Shown here piece by piece: positions 1-11,710 of a stretch of DNA of 64,000 bases. Source of the DNA: Dugong dugon (Eukaryota; Chordata; Mammalia; Sirenia; Dugongidae). Position 1 is the stretch's first letter, and each line of letters begins with the position of its first letter. The notes below the pieces were generated by a model. The model searched no databases and was not told the origin of the DNA. It saw nothing but the letters and a program-made list of their open reading frames with translations. The translations under genes and the position numbers were made by a program. The stretch covers positions 86,239,601 to 86,303,600 of the forward strand of contig CM057472.1 in assembly GCA_030035585.1 (NCBI GenBank). Direction: 5' to 3'.

Positions 1-1643
1 CAGTGACTCTGTGTATTCCTTCCATCTTGTTTTGATGCTTCCTACATTGTTCAATATTTTGGCATAGAATCCTTCAGTATTGCACCTCGAAGTTTGATTT
101 TTTTTCTTCAGTTCTTTCAACTTGAGGAATGTAGAGCGAGTCCTTCCTTTTTGGTTTTCTAGCTCCACGTCTTTGCACATTTCATTATAATACTTTAGTT
201 TGTTTTCTTGAACCGCCCTTTGAAATCTCTTGTTCAGCTCTTTTACTTCATCATTTCTTCCATTTGCTTTAGCTACTGTACGTTCAAGAGCAAGTTTCAA
301 AGTCTCTTCTGACATCCATTTTGATCTTTTCTTTCTTTCCTGCCTTTTTAATGACCTTTTGCTTTCTTCATGTATGATGTCCTTTATGTCATCCCACAAC
401 TTGTCTGGTCTTCAGTCATTAGTGTTGAATGCGTCAAATCTATTCTTGAGATGGTTTCTAATTTCAGCTGGGATATACTCAAGGTTGTATTTGGCTCTTG
501 TGGACTTGTTCTAATTTTCTTCAGCTTCAACTTGAACTTTCATATGAACAAATTGATGGTGTTCCATAGTTGGCCCCTGGCCTTGCTCTGACCAATGACA
601 TTGAGCTTTTCCATCATCTCTTTCCACAGATTTAGTTGATGTGATTCCTGTGCATTCCATCTGGCAAGGTCACATGTATAGTTTCCATTTATATTGTTGA
701 AAAAAAGTATTTCCAATGAATAAGTCATTGGTCTTGCAAAATTCTATCGTGTGATATCCGACGTCGTTTTTATCACCAAGGCTGTATTTTCCAACTGCTG
801 ATCCTTCTTCTGTGTTTCCAGCTTTTGCATTCCAATCACCAGTAATTATTAATGCATCTTGATTTGTGCGTTTGATCAATTTCAGACTGGGAAAGTTGAT
901 AAAAATCTTTGATTTCTTCATCTTTGGCATTAATGGTTGGTGAGTAAATTTGAATAATAGTTGTATTAACTGATCTTCCTTGTAGGTGTATGGATATTAT
1001 CTTATCAGTGACAGCATTGTACTTCAGAATAGATCTTGAAATGTTCTTTTTGACAATGAATGTGGTGCTGGTCCTCTTCAATTTGTCATTCTCGGCATAA
1101 TAGACCATATGATTGTCCAATTCAAAATGGCCAATACCAGTCGATTTCAACTCACAAATGTCTAGGATATTGATCTTCAAGCATTCCATTTCATTTTTAA
1201 CTTCCAGTTTTCCTAGATTCATACTTTTTACATTCCATGTTCTGATTACTAATAGATGTTTGCAGCTGTTTCTTATTTTGAGTCCTGCCACATGAACCAA
1301 TGAAGGTCCCAAAAACTTTGCTCCATCCATGTCATTGAGGTCAACTCTATTTTGAGGAGGCAGCTCTTCCCCAGTAGTATTTTGAGTGCCTTCCAAACTG
1401 AGGGTCTCATCTGCTGACACTATATCAGACAGTGTTCCACTGCTATTCATAAGGTTTTTACTGGCCAGTTTTTCAGAAGTAGACCGCCAGGTCCTTCTTC
1501 CTAGTCTTGCTTAGTCAGGAAGCTTCACTGAAACCTGTCCACCATGGGTGACCCTGCTGGTATTTGAAATACCGGTGGCATAGCTTCCAGCATTACAGCA
1601 ATACGCAAGCCACCACAGTACAATAAACTGACAGACGAGTGGT
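1..1643 (-). mobile_element. RTE (BovB-related) LINE, 5' half, minus strand, running off the left edge
   Basis: On the minus strand the 5' end lies at about 1643 and the element runs leftward out of the window. A 204-codon frame at 836-1450 and a second frame at 670-930 encode RTE endonuclease signatures, such as RTWNVKSMNLGKLEV, YAENDKLKRTSTTFIVKK and IITGDWNAKAGN followed by IEFCKTNDLFIGNTFFQQ. The two pieces are in different frames, and further frame breaks follow toward position 1, so the copy is dead. The 5' leader (about 1450-1643) recurs at 15025-15202 and 39643-39809. It is inserted into an old L1 that resumes at 1644. Confidence 0.9.
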
Positions 1644-2640
1644 GGAAAAGAAGACATAGAGATGACAAGTAAGCACATGAAAAGATGCTCAACATCATTA
1701 GTCATTAGGGAAATGGCACATTTAAGCCACAATGAAAAAACACTTCACACTTATTAGAATGGTTAAAATTAAAAAGACTGGCTATACCAAGTATTGGGAT
1801 GATGTGGAGGAAATGAAACTCTCATACAATGTTGATGGAATGCAAAATAGTACAGCCACTTTGGAAAACTGTTTGGCAATTTCTTAGGAAGTTAAACATA
1901 TTCCTACCATGCAATCCGATCATTCCATTCCTTAGTATTTACCCAAGGGATATGAAAGCGTATGTCCATAAAAGACTTGTACATGTATGTTCTCGCAGCT
2001 TTATTTGTACTCCAAAACTGGAAGCAACCCAAGTGCCCATCAGCAGATAAATGAATAAACAAACTGTGGTATATCCATACAATGAAATACTACTCAGCAA
2101 GAAAAAGAAATGAATTACTGATACATGTAATAACATAGATGGATCTCAGAATAATCATGCTGAATGAATGAAGCCAGATATGAAGAGTATGTACTGTGTG
2201 ATTCTATTTATATAAAACTCAAGAAGATTCTAGTCTTTAGTGACAGAAAGATCAGTGGTTGTCTGGACATGTGAAGTAGGTATAAGGATGGGTTGGAATT
2301 ACAATGGGTCATGAGAAACTTTTAGGGGTAGATGGATATGTTCACTATCTTGATTGTGGTGATGGTTTCATAAACCTATTGCCCTTGAGTCCATTTCGAC
2401 TCATAGCAACCCTATAGGACAGAGTAGAACTGTCCCATATGGTTTCCAAGGAATGGCGGTGGATTCAAACTGCCAAGCTATTGGTTAGCAACCGAACTCT
2501 TAACTACTGTGCCACCAGGGCTCTGGGCGATGGGTTCATAGGTATATACGTATATCAAAATACATCAAATCATGCCTTTTAAATGTGTATAGTTTATGTT
2601 ATGTCTAAATACCTCAATGAAGCTGTTAAAGCAAGCAAAT
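1644..2640 (+). mobile_element. Old L1 (L1M-type) 3' end of ORF2 and 3' UTR
   Basis: The plus strand reads as decayed L1 ORF2 C-terminus, with PLWKTVWQFLRKLN, then IPFLSIYPRDMKAY. The usual 3' region follows, with the phrases for the hut-like TMEYYSA segment and a tail near 2640. An AfroSINE at 2373-2528 interrupts it. The RTE at the left edge cut its 5' part. The stretch 2641-2900 has no assignment I can support. Confidence 0.85.
2373..2528 (-). mobile_element. AfroSINE, minus strand
   Basis: Read on the minus strand it begins gagccctggtggcac and carries the tRNA-like A and B box regions. It ends in the tail atgagtcgaaatggactc. It is flanked by the near-perfect 12-bp TSD gatggtttcata (2361-2372) / gatgggttcata (2529-2540). 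It interrupts the old L1 3' UTR. Confidence 0.93.
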
Positions 2641-2904
2641 AAATAATGGTTGTAATGGATTATGATCCATTGTGAAAAATAGAAATCCATGTGTCTTAAC
2701 TGATTTATATAAATAAATTAATAAATCGAAAGTTTGATGAATGGGATATTTACAACATTTGAAAGTACCTCCCCAAAAAATAATTACAAAGGACAAACTT
2801 GTAACTTTAAGTAAGGAAGCCAGACAAATAACTACCTTAATGAAGTATCAAAATTAACATCACCAGTAAGTGACAAATCAAAATTGCGTACCATCTGAGA
2901 GGAT

Positions 2905-4879
2905 TCAATGAGAAGAACAGCGTCTTTTTATGTATTGTTGGATTCAATTTGCTAAGTTTCTTTTTTAGGATTTTTCCATCTATGTTCATGATGGTAATTG
3001 GTCTATATCTTTTTTCTTCCTGTATTGTCTGGTTTCAGTATCAGGGTAATGCTGGCCTCATAGAATGAGTTGGAAAATATTCCCTCTTCAATTTTCTGGA
3101 AGAGTTTTTGTGGAATTGTTATTATTTCTTCCTTAAATATTTGCTAGAATTCACTAGTGATACCATCTGGGTGTGGAATTTTCTTTGTTGGAAAGTTTTT
3201 AACTTCAAAGTCAATTTATTTAGTACGTACAGGCCTCTTTACATTATCTGCTTCTTGCATGAGTGTTTGTACGTAGTTTGTATCTTTCATGGAATTGTCC
3301 ATTTCATCTGACCTGTCAAATTTATTGGCATAGAGTTGTTGTTAATATTCTTTTATTATCCTTTTAATATTTGTAGAGTCTGTAGTGATCTCACCTCTCT
3401 CATTCCTGAAATTGGTAAATATGTTTCTTCTCTCTTTTTTCCTGATCTGTCTGAGTAGAGGTTTATCCTTTTTATTGATCACCTCAAAGAATCAGCTTTT
3501 GGCTTCACTGATATTTTTCTTTTTTTCTGTTTCCCACTTCATTGTATTCTGCTCTTATCTTTATTATTTCTTTTTTTCTGCTCACTTGGGTTTAATTTGC
3601 TTTTCTTTTTTTTATTCTCTTAAGGTGGAAGCTGAGGTCATTGATCTGAAACCTTTATTTTTCTAATTCTGATATAGGTGCATAGTGCTGCTTTATGGCA
3701 ACACGGATTTTGATGTTATGTTTTCATTTAAACTCTGTTCCACATACTTTATAATTTACTTTTGATTTCTTCTATAACTCATGGTTCTATTTAGAATCAT
3801 GTTATTTAGTTTTCAAATATTTTGGCATTTTCCAGAGATTTTCCTGTTATTGATGTATAATTTAATTCAGTGTGGTCAGAGAACATGGTTTGTATGATTT
3901 GATCCTTTTATTGCCCAGAATATGGCATATCTTGGTAGATGTTTCTTTTGCACTTGAAAAGAATGTATTTTCTGCTGTTATTTGGTGGAGTGTTCTATAA
4001 ATGTTCTTTTTGAATTATGTCTAGTTGGTTGAGAGTGTTCTTCAAGTCTTTTATATCCTTACTCATTTACTGTCTATTTATTCTATCACTTATTGAGAAA
4101 TAGGTATTGAAATCTCTGGCTGTAATTGTGGATTAGTCTATTTTTCCTTGCAGTTCTAGCAGTTTTTGCCGTATGTATTTTGAAGCTATGTTATTAGGTG
4201 CATAAATGTTTAGGATTGTTATGTCCTTGTGATAGATTGACCCCTTTATTGTTATGAAATTATCTTCTTTATCCTTGGTAATATTCTTTTCTCTGAAATC
4301 AACTTTGTCTGATATAAGTATATCCATTCCAGCTTTCTTTTGATTAGTTCTGACATGGTGTATCTTTTCCCATCCTTTACGTTTAACCTATTTGTCTTTT
4401 TATATTTAAAGCATTTCTTGTAGGCAGCATATACTTAAGTCTTGGTTTTTTAAACCAGTTTGATAATCTATGACTTTTAATTGGGGGTGTTTAGACCATT
4501 TACATTTAAAGGGATTATAGATATGGTTATATGTAAGTTTTTCATCTTGTTCCATTTGCTCCTTGTTCCCCCTTTCCTCCTCCCTGCCTTCTTTTAGATT
4601 GAATATTTTTTATAGTTACACTGTATTTCTTTTGGTGGTTTATAATCTATAGTTATTTGTTTTGTTATTTTAGTGATTAATGTAGTTTATAGTATTCGTC
4701 TTTAACTTACCACAATCTACATTCAAGTGTCATTTTACCGCTTCACGTATAGAATAAGAATCTTATAATAGTGTACTTCCATTTCTCCCTTCCAGCTTTT
4801 ATGTTGTTGATGTCATACATTTTACCCATACATATGTTATAAATGCCATGTTACATTGTTATTATATTTGTTTAAACAA
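2905..4879 (-). mobile_element. Old L1 (L1M-type) ORF2 portion, minus strand
   Basis: The minus strand encodes decayed ORF2. The endonuclease segment at 4133-4327 reads MDILISDKVDFREKN and TILNIYAPNN. Lower coordinates correspond to the reverse transcriptase region; the reverse complement near 3050-3090 recalls the FYEASIILIPKP block. Many stops are present. The element is interrupted at 4880 by a younger 4.6 kb element and appears to continue at 9493 with its ORF1/5' part. Confidence 0.87.
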
Positions 4880-6221
4880 TCACTTACCTTTTTTAAATTG
4901 TACTTTAGATGAAGGTTTACAGAACAAATAGTTTCTCATTAAAAAGTCAGTACACATATTGTTTTATGACATTGGTTAACAACCCCATGACATGTCAGCA
5001 CTCTCCTTTCTCCACCTTGGGGGACCTTTTTTTTTTTGGTGAAAATATACATAGCCAAAGTTACACCATTTCAAAAGTTTTACATGTATAATTCAGTGAC
5101 ATCGATTACATTCTTCCAGTTGTGCTGCTATTCTCACTATCCTTTCCCAAATTATTCCATCACCATTATCGTCAACTCACTGCACCCTAGGCTTCCCATC
5201 AAACTTTTTGAGTTGCTGTTGTCAATTTGATCTCACATAGACAATTCTTTTTATTTTTTTTTGTACCTTAGATGAGGGTTTGCAGAACAAATAGTTTCTC
5301 ATTAAACAGTTAGTACACATATTGCCCTATGACAGTGGTTAACAACCCCACGACAAGTCAACACTATCCCTTCTCAACCTTGGGTTCCCTATCACCAGCT
5401 TTCCTGTCCCCTCCTGCCTTCTAGTGCTTGTCCCTGGACTGCTGTGCCTCATTAGTCTCATTTTGTTTATGAGGCTGTCCAGTCCCCGGCTGAATGGTGA
5501 ACTTCGGGAGTGACTTCACTGCTGAGCTAAAAGAGTGTCCGGGGGCCATACTCTTGGGGTTTCTCCAGGCTCTGTCAGCCCAGTAAGTCTGGTCTTGTTC
5601 TGTGAGTTAGAATTTTGTTCTACATCCTTTTCCAGCTCTGTCCAGGACCCTCTATTGTGATCCTGGTCAGAGCAGTCAGTGGTGGTAGCTGGGCACCATC
5701 TAGCTGTACTGAATTTAGTCTGGTGGAGGCCATGGTAGCTGTGGTCCATTAGTCCTTTGGACTTATCTTTTCCTTGTGTCTTGTTCTCTTCATTCCCCCT
5801 TGCTCTCTGGAGTATCTTAGATGGCTGCTCACAGGCTTTTAAGATCCCAGACGCTACTCATCAAGGTGGAGTGTAGAACATTGTCTTTATAAACTGTGTT
5901 ATGCCAGTTGAGCTAGGTGTTCCCTGAGACCATGGTCCCCACAGCCCTCCGCCCAGCAATTCAGTCCCTCAGGGAGTTTGGAAGTGTCTATGGAGCTTCC
6001 ATGACCTTTCCTTGTACAAGTTGTGCTGGCTTCCCCAGTAATGTGTACTGTATTACCCTTCACCAAAGTTACCACTTATCTATTATCTGTTTAGTTCCCC
6101 CCCACCCCTCCCATAGCTTGTAACCAATAAAGATTGTTTCTTTTTGTGTGTAAACTTTTACATGAGTTTTTACAGTAGAGGTCTCATACAATATTCGTCC
6201 TTTTGTGATTGACTTATTTCA

Positions 6222-6490
6222 CTAAGTATAATGTCCTTTAGTTTCATCCATGTTAATGAGATGCTTCACAGATTCATCATTGTTCTTTAACGTTGCATAA
6301 TACTCCATTGTGTGTATGTACCATAGTTTGTTTATCCATTCATCCGCTGATGGGCATCTAGGTTGTTTCCATCTCCTTGCCACTGTGAACAGTGCTGCAA
6401 TGAACACGGGTGTGTGTATGTCTATTTGTGTGATGGCTCTTATTTCTCTAGGGTATATTCCTAGGAGTGGGATGGCATTTTGTATGACTT
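6222..6490 (-). pseudogene. L1 ORF2 C-terminal remnant of the half-L1
   Basis: On the minus strand the frame reads AIPLLGIYPREIRAI, then VFIAALFTVARRWKQPRC and WINKLWYIHTMEYYA, ending KGHYT. This is the extreme C-terminus of L1 ORF2. Homology stops near 6490, only about 420 bp downstream of the ORF1 end, so almost all of ORF2 is deleted in this element. Confidence 0.88.
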
Positions 6491-6910
6491 TTTTCTGTGG
6501 TGCTGACGTTTTCTTTGTTCCTGTTACTCTCCTGTGCTGAGTTCCTTTTGTTTGTGGATTTTTTTTTTCATTTCTTTGTTTTCGTACGTTTTGTTTTTAC
6601 TGAGACTTTTATGTTTTTCTTCTTTATTTTTATGAGTACATTTGTTAACTTTCTTTGTGGTTACCTTGGAATTTACCCTTATCTTCCTAGGTTTGAACCA
6701 GTCTATTATTACTTGGTGTTGCCTTGTGTTCCTCTCCATTAGAAGGTTCTATACCTAACCTGTTTATTCCCTCTTTTATTGTTCTGATGCTGTTGTCATT
6801 TACAGATTAACCTGTCTGGTTTCCTGTTGTAATTCTTTTGGTTTTGCATAGTCCTTAAGAGTTCATTTCCTAGATTGGTATCTTGGCTGGTACAATCCTG
6901 TGTCCTATAT

Positions 6911-7310
6911 TCAGCCTGTGGTCTGATGTTGTTTTTTCTCAGATCGAAGGACTCCCTTCGATAAGTCTTGTAAGTTTGGTTTGGTTTTTACATAGTCCCT
7001 TACTTTCTGTTTATCTGGAAATGACCTAATTTCACCATCATATTTGAATGAGAGTTTTGCAGGATATATTATTCTTGGCTGGAAATTTTTTTCTTTCAAG
7101 ATTTTATATATGCCATTCCATTTCCTTCTTGCCTGCATGGTTTCTGCTGAATAATCCGAGCTTAGTCTTATTGTTTCTCCTCTGTATGTGACTTCTTGTT
7201 TTTCTCGAGCTGCTCTCAGGACTCTTTGTTTGTCCTTGGTTTTAGCGAGTGTGATTATGATATGCCTTGGTGATTTTCTTTTGGGGTCTATCTTATATCA
7301 GGTCCGTTGA
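6911..7310 (-). pseudogene. L1 ORF1p C-terminal domain remnant of the half-L1
   Basis: The minus-strand frame at 6911-7138 starts MQARRKW and contains ILKEKNFQPRIIYPAKLSF, then PDKQKVRDYV. These match the C-terminal domain of mammalian L1 ORF1p, the RNA-binding chaperone. The same frame extends upstream to about 7300, with DKQRVLRAAREKQEVTYRG and RLSSDYSAET, before a stop. The N-terminal coiled-coil part lies at about 7320-7880 but is broken. Confidence 0.85.
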
Positions 7311-8459
7311 GCTTCTTAGATAGTGAGCTTTTCATCTTTCATGATATTGGGGAAGTTTTCTGTCAGCAATTCTTCAATGATCCTCTCTGTGTTTTCTGTT
7401 TTCTCCCCCTCTTCTGTAACTCCAATCATTCGAAGATTTTTGCCTTTGATTATATCCCACATAATTCTCAGGGTTTCTTCATTTTTCTACGTTCTTTTTC
7501 CTGATTTTTCCTCAAACAGAGTTGTATCCAAGTGTTTGTCTTCAATTTCGCTGATCCTGTCTTCCATCGTTTCAAACCTGCTCTTCAGCCCTTCTATGAC
7601 ACTGTCCGTTTCTGAAATCTTGTTGTTTATCTTTTGGATTTCTAATTGTTGTTTTTATATGATTTCTAGTTGTGAATTTATTTTAGCATTTTGTTCCTGT
7701 ATTATTTTCTTGAATTCTTCCATTTTTTTGTCTGTATTTTCCATGAATTTGTCTGCCTTTTCCATGAATTTGCCTATTTTTTCCTCATTTTTGTCTGCTT
7801 TTTGTTTCAACTCTTGGATAATTCTGAATGTTAGAGATTTAAATTCCTCTCAGTTAGGTCTAATGCCTTTTCTTCTACTGGAAGGTCATCTGGTGTTTTA
7901 TTTTGGACGGCTACTGGAACCATCCTGTCCTGTTTTTGTAAATGTTTTGATATTGTCTGCTGTCTTTGGGGCATACAGTAGTTATTTTCCTTGTATATTG
8001 ATTGTAGATTTGTTTCGTTCTGCTTTTTTGTTTTATTTGGTTATGTCTGAGCAGGTGGGCTGTGTGTTCTTTGTTTGCTTGTCTGTGGGCATGATACTTT
8101 TCACCTCCTTCTCCAATGGACAAGGTCACTCACTCAGGTATGGTATAGCAGGGAAGGTCCAGCTGAAGGGGAGTTGCTGGGATGGGTTGTTTGTGGCATG
8201 TACCAGGGCTGACAGTGCAGACCAGGAATCAGTGCAGGGCAGGTTCTGGTAGGCTGTGCCTGTGCTGCTTAGGAGTGTGATATTCAGCGCATGGTGCAGG
8301 TAGGCAGGAAGGAGGGGGTAGACTGTAATGTGTGGAGCTAAGATGGGTATGGGAAAGATGAGAGAGAGGAGAGACAAACAGGAGCCAAAAACATACACAC
8401 AAACAAAAAAGAGTGCAAAGGGAGCTCGCTATTGGAGTGGAGAGACGAGAGACTGAGAA

Positions 8460-8665
8460 ATGAGGAAAAAAAAAACAAAAAACAAAAAAAAAAACCAACA
8501 ACAACAAAAAAAAGAAAAAGTAAAAGAAAAAAAACGGATAATTCTAGAAACTGGAAATGAAGAAAGACAAAAAGGGAATAAGAGAGAGAAGAAAACAAAA
8601 CAAAGAAACAAAAAAAAACCCCAAACCAAACAAAACCAAAAAAAAGAAAAACAAGAAAAAAGAAA
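8460..8665 (+). repeat. A-rich tract inside the half-L1 5' UTR
   Basis: About 200 bases on the + strand are very A-rich with scattered C and G, including runs of 8-10 A. In the sense of the half-L1 this is an internal T-rich (polypyrimidine-like) tract in the 5' UTR. A shorter A-rich stretch follows at 8758-8822. The spurious long frames here are low-complexity artefacts. Confidence 0.8.
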
Positions 8666-9492
8666 TGTCCCCGGGGATGTCCTTGTGCATTTGTGCAGAG
8701 TCAGGGAGTAGCTTCCAAGCTGCATGGTACTGCCCAGCTAGAAGGGGCTTTCAAGCAGAGAAAAGAAAAAGAAAACAAACTAACAAATCAAAACAGAACA
8801 AATCAGAGCAAACAAACAAAAAAGCCCCAGGGATCCTACCAGCGTGGCTGCATGGACTGGGAAGCAGTTTCACAGTCAAGTGGTGTTTCTCAGCCTTTCA
8901 GGAAGAAGCAGAGATGGCGTACGAGGCCAGGTATTTGAGAGAAAGGAGGGGGAGGTGGTGAGAGATACGGAAGAAATCTAAAGAAGTGAAAAAAGCAATA
9001 CCAGCAGCCAACAAAAGGCACTCAGGGAGCCGACCAGTGTGGGCAGATGGAATCCAAGCGACACCAGGGTGAGGCTGGTGCTTCCCGGCCAAGAGACTTT
9101 GGCAGCAGGAAGCAGAGGAGGCTAAGTGGGGGTGAAGAAGGGTAGGAGGTGGGAAAGCCTATATCGCTGGTTACCGGTTGTTCTGTCTCCTTCTGGAAGC
9201 TCCATTAAGCTGCTTTCTCATATCCCCTGTTTGCTGATCTCCGATAGGAGTCCAAGATGGCAGATCTGTGCTGCAGTAGCTGATGGCGGACCTCTGCATG
9301 TGTCTCTCCTCGCTCTCTGTTCTTGGTCAGTTTCTTATTCCATTCCGTGCTTGGTTGATTTCTTTATCTCTTCATTTGATGCTTAAGGTTTCAGGATTGA
9401 CGTGTGACTCTGTTTGACTTATTTTTTCTGATCTTTGCTGTGGAGGGACGTCATGGTGCTTTTGACTATAGCACCATGTTGCCCGGAAGTCC

Positions 9493-11205
9493 TCACTTAC
9501 CTTTTAAAGAGATACAAGATATAAGAAAAAATTCTTATGTATTTGTTCATGAAATTATTAATCCTGGTCTCTGCATTCCTTTATGTAGATTCATATTTTC
9601 ATCTGGTATCATTTTCCTTCTGCCTGAAAGATGTCTTCTAATGTTTCTTTTAATGCAGGAAGTTCAATCTATCAACTTTTATATGTCTGAAAAAGTTTTT
9701 ATTTTACCTTTGTTTTTGAGAGGTGTTTTTGCTAGGTATGGAATTCTGGGTTTTCTTTCAGTGCTTTCAGAGATATTGCTCCACTGACGTCTGTTTGTAT
9801 TGTTTGCATTGAGAAATCTGCTATCATCCTTATCTTTGTTCCTCTGTCCATAGTGTATCTTTTTTTTCTGTCTGCTTTTAAGATTTTATCCTTTGATGTT
9901 GAGCAATTTCATTATGTAGTTTTCTTCATGTTTCTTGTGGTTGAGGCTTATTGAGATTCTTGGATCTGTTGATTTACAGTTTTTCATCAAATTTGAAAAA
10001 ATGCCAGCCATTATTTCTTCAAATATTTTTCTTTCATACACCCTACCTCCCACGTACTCTCCTTTGGGACTCCAGCTGCATGTTTATTTTGCTGCTTGAA
10101 TTTGTCCCACAGCTCACTGGTGTGCTTTTTTTTTTTTTTTTTTTAATTCTTTTTTCTCTGTGTGTTTTGAACAGTTGCTGTTGCTTTGTCTTCAAGTTCA
10201 CTGATCTTTTCTTCTGCAGTGTCTGATTTGCCATTTATCCCACTGAAGTATATTTTTATCTCAGACATTATTACTTCATCTCTAGAAATTTGATTTGGGT
10301 ATCTTTTTGAAATTTCTTCTATATTTCTACTTACTTTTTTGAACATATGGAATGCAGTTATAATAACTGTTTTAATGTCCTTCCCTGCTAATACTAATAT
10401 CTGCGTCAGTTCTAGGTTGGTTTTGATTGATTTTTCTTTTCATTATGGCTTGTATTTTCCTGTTTCTTTGCAGCTTGGAAATTTTTTATTAGATCCCGGA
10501 CATCGTGATTTCATCTTTTGGGGTGCTGGATATTGTTGTGTTCTTATAAATATTTTTGAGCTTTGTTCTGGGACACAGTTAAATTACTTGGAAACAGTTT
10601 GTTCCTTTTAGGTCTTGTTTTTAAGATTTTTTAGATGGGACTAGAACAGTTTTTAGTTTAGGATTAATTATTTCCCATAACAGGGAAGAGCCTTCTAGGT
10701 ATTATAACAATTACCCTGTGAGTTATAATGGTGAAAAATAAACCCTTAGTGAGTGCTGAGTATTGTGACCCCTAATCTTTTTGGGTGGTTCTTTCCCTGG
10801 ACTCAGATAGTTTTCTCATTTGCATGTGCTAACCAGTACTCAGGTGAATATTTGAGGGAGACCCTTTGTAGATCTCTAGCATTCTTTCTTTGCATAGCTT
10901 TCTCCTCTCCAGTGTTCTGCCCTGAACACTCTAGCTGCCTTGGTCTTCCTGAACTCCCAGATCTATCCCTTCAGTGTAGGAGTCTTCAACTGCCAGGCAC
11001 CACTTTCCTATGCCCCAGTCTGGAAACTCAGTGCAGTGAGAGGGGCAATCATAGAGTTCACCTTGTTTGTTTCCCATCTCTCAAGAACCACTGTCCTTTA
11101 TTAGATGCCCAATGCCTCGAACACCTTTTTTTTGTATATCTTGTCCAGGTTTTTTTTGTTGTTGTTCTAGGTGGGAGGGTAATTTTGGTTCCTATTTTGG
11201 GAGAG
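9493..11205 (-). mobile_element. Old L1 5' part (ORF1 and 5' UTR), minus strand
   Basis: Minus-strand sequence is typical of old mammalian L1 ORF1 and leader: a coiled-coil-like stretch at 10143-10346 (ISKRYPNQISRDEV, then EEKISELEDKA), then GC-richer leader sequence to about 11205. It lies immediately after the TSD of the half-L1 and has the orientation and order expected for the continuation of the L1 fragment ending at 4879. A poly-T run is at 10128-10143. Confidence 0.78.
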
Positions 11206-11490
11206 ATGTTAAGGATGACATCAGGATTTATGGCTTGCACAATTCCAAGTTGCCATTTCCTAAGATGGGGAGGACTATGGAAGGAGTAGGTTTGGTGGTG
11301 GTGGAGGTGACTAACTCTGAGGTGCCTACTGGACATCAAAGTGATGTCATAGAGTCAGTTGCATATATGAGTCTGGAGTCACGGGAGAAGTCTGGGCAGA
11401 GATACGCATTTGGGAGTCATTAGTATATAGATGGTATTTACAACCGCAATACTGGATCAGATCCCTAAAGGAATGTGGAGAGAGTATAGA
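11206..11490 (-). mobile_element. L2 fragment, minus strand
   Basis: The phrases around gaggtgcctactggacatc, gtctggagtcacgggagaag and atttgggagtcattagta match the reverse complement of the L2 (CR1 clade) LINE internal region. It is divergent. Confidence 0.6.
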
Positions 11491-11514
11491 AATACTAGCT
11501 CTGGCTAAGTGAAG

Positions 11515-11710
11515 TAATGCATTACCTCACCTCAGTTAATCTTCACAGTCGCCCTTTGAGGTAGGTACTATTATTACCTTATAGGTGAGAGGACTGAGGT
11601 AGAGAGAGGTTAAGTAACTTGCCCAAGATCACTAGCTTCTAAGTGGTGAAGTTGGCATACAAACTGAAGCAGTCTGATGTTGGCCCTGTCCTCTTAATCA
11701 CAGTACTATC
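11515..11710 (-). mobile_element. MIR SINE, minus strand
   Basis: It contains the MIR core read in reverse: ttaatcttcacagtcgcc, gaggtaggtactattatta, gttaagtaacttgcccaag. This is an old tRNA-derived SINE with no regulatory claim. Confidence 0.85.

Larger units (their letters stand above)
4893..9492 (-). mobile_element. Half-L1-like element (ORF1 plus 3' UTR, most of ORF2 missing), minus strand
   Basis: This 4.6 kb insertion is flanked by the exact 13-bp duplication tcacttacctttt at 4880-4892 and 9493-9505, so both its ends are the original insertion ends. In element sense the order is 5' UTR (9492 to about 7880), ORF1 (about 7880 to 6911), a spacer (6910-6491), the last 80 or so codons of ORF2 (6490-6222), then a 3' UTR of about 1.3 kb ending in a T-rich/A-tail edge at 4891-4895. 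The endonuclease, reverse transcriptase and most of ORF2 are absent. This layout is that of the known HAL1 (half-L1) class. All reading frames are decayed. Confidence 0.85.

Noticed and set aside
836..1450. 204-codon frame as a possible host gene
   Set aside because: It is the RTE endonuclease, broken by frame changes at its end.
7323..8252. 309-codon + strand open frame
   Set aside because: It lies antisense to the ORF1 and 5' UTR of the half-L1, is rich in F/S/L from T-rich sequence, and has no domain. It is a shadow frame.
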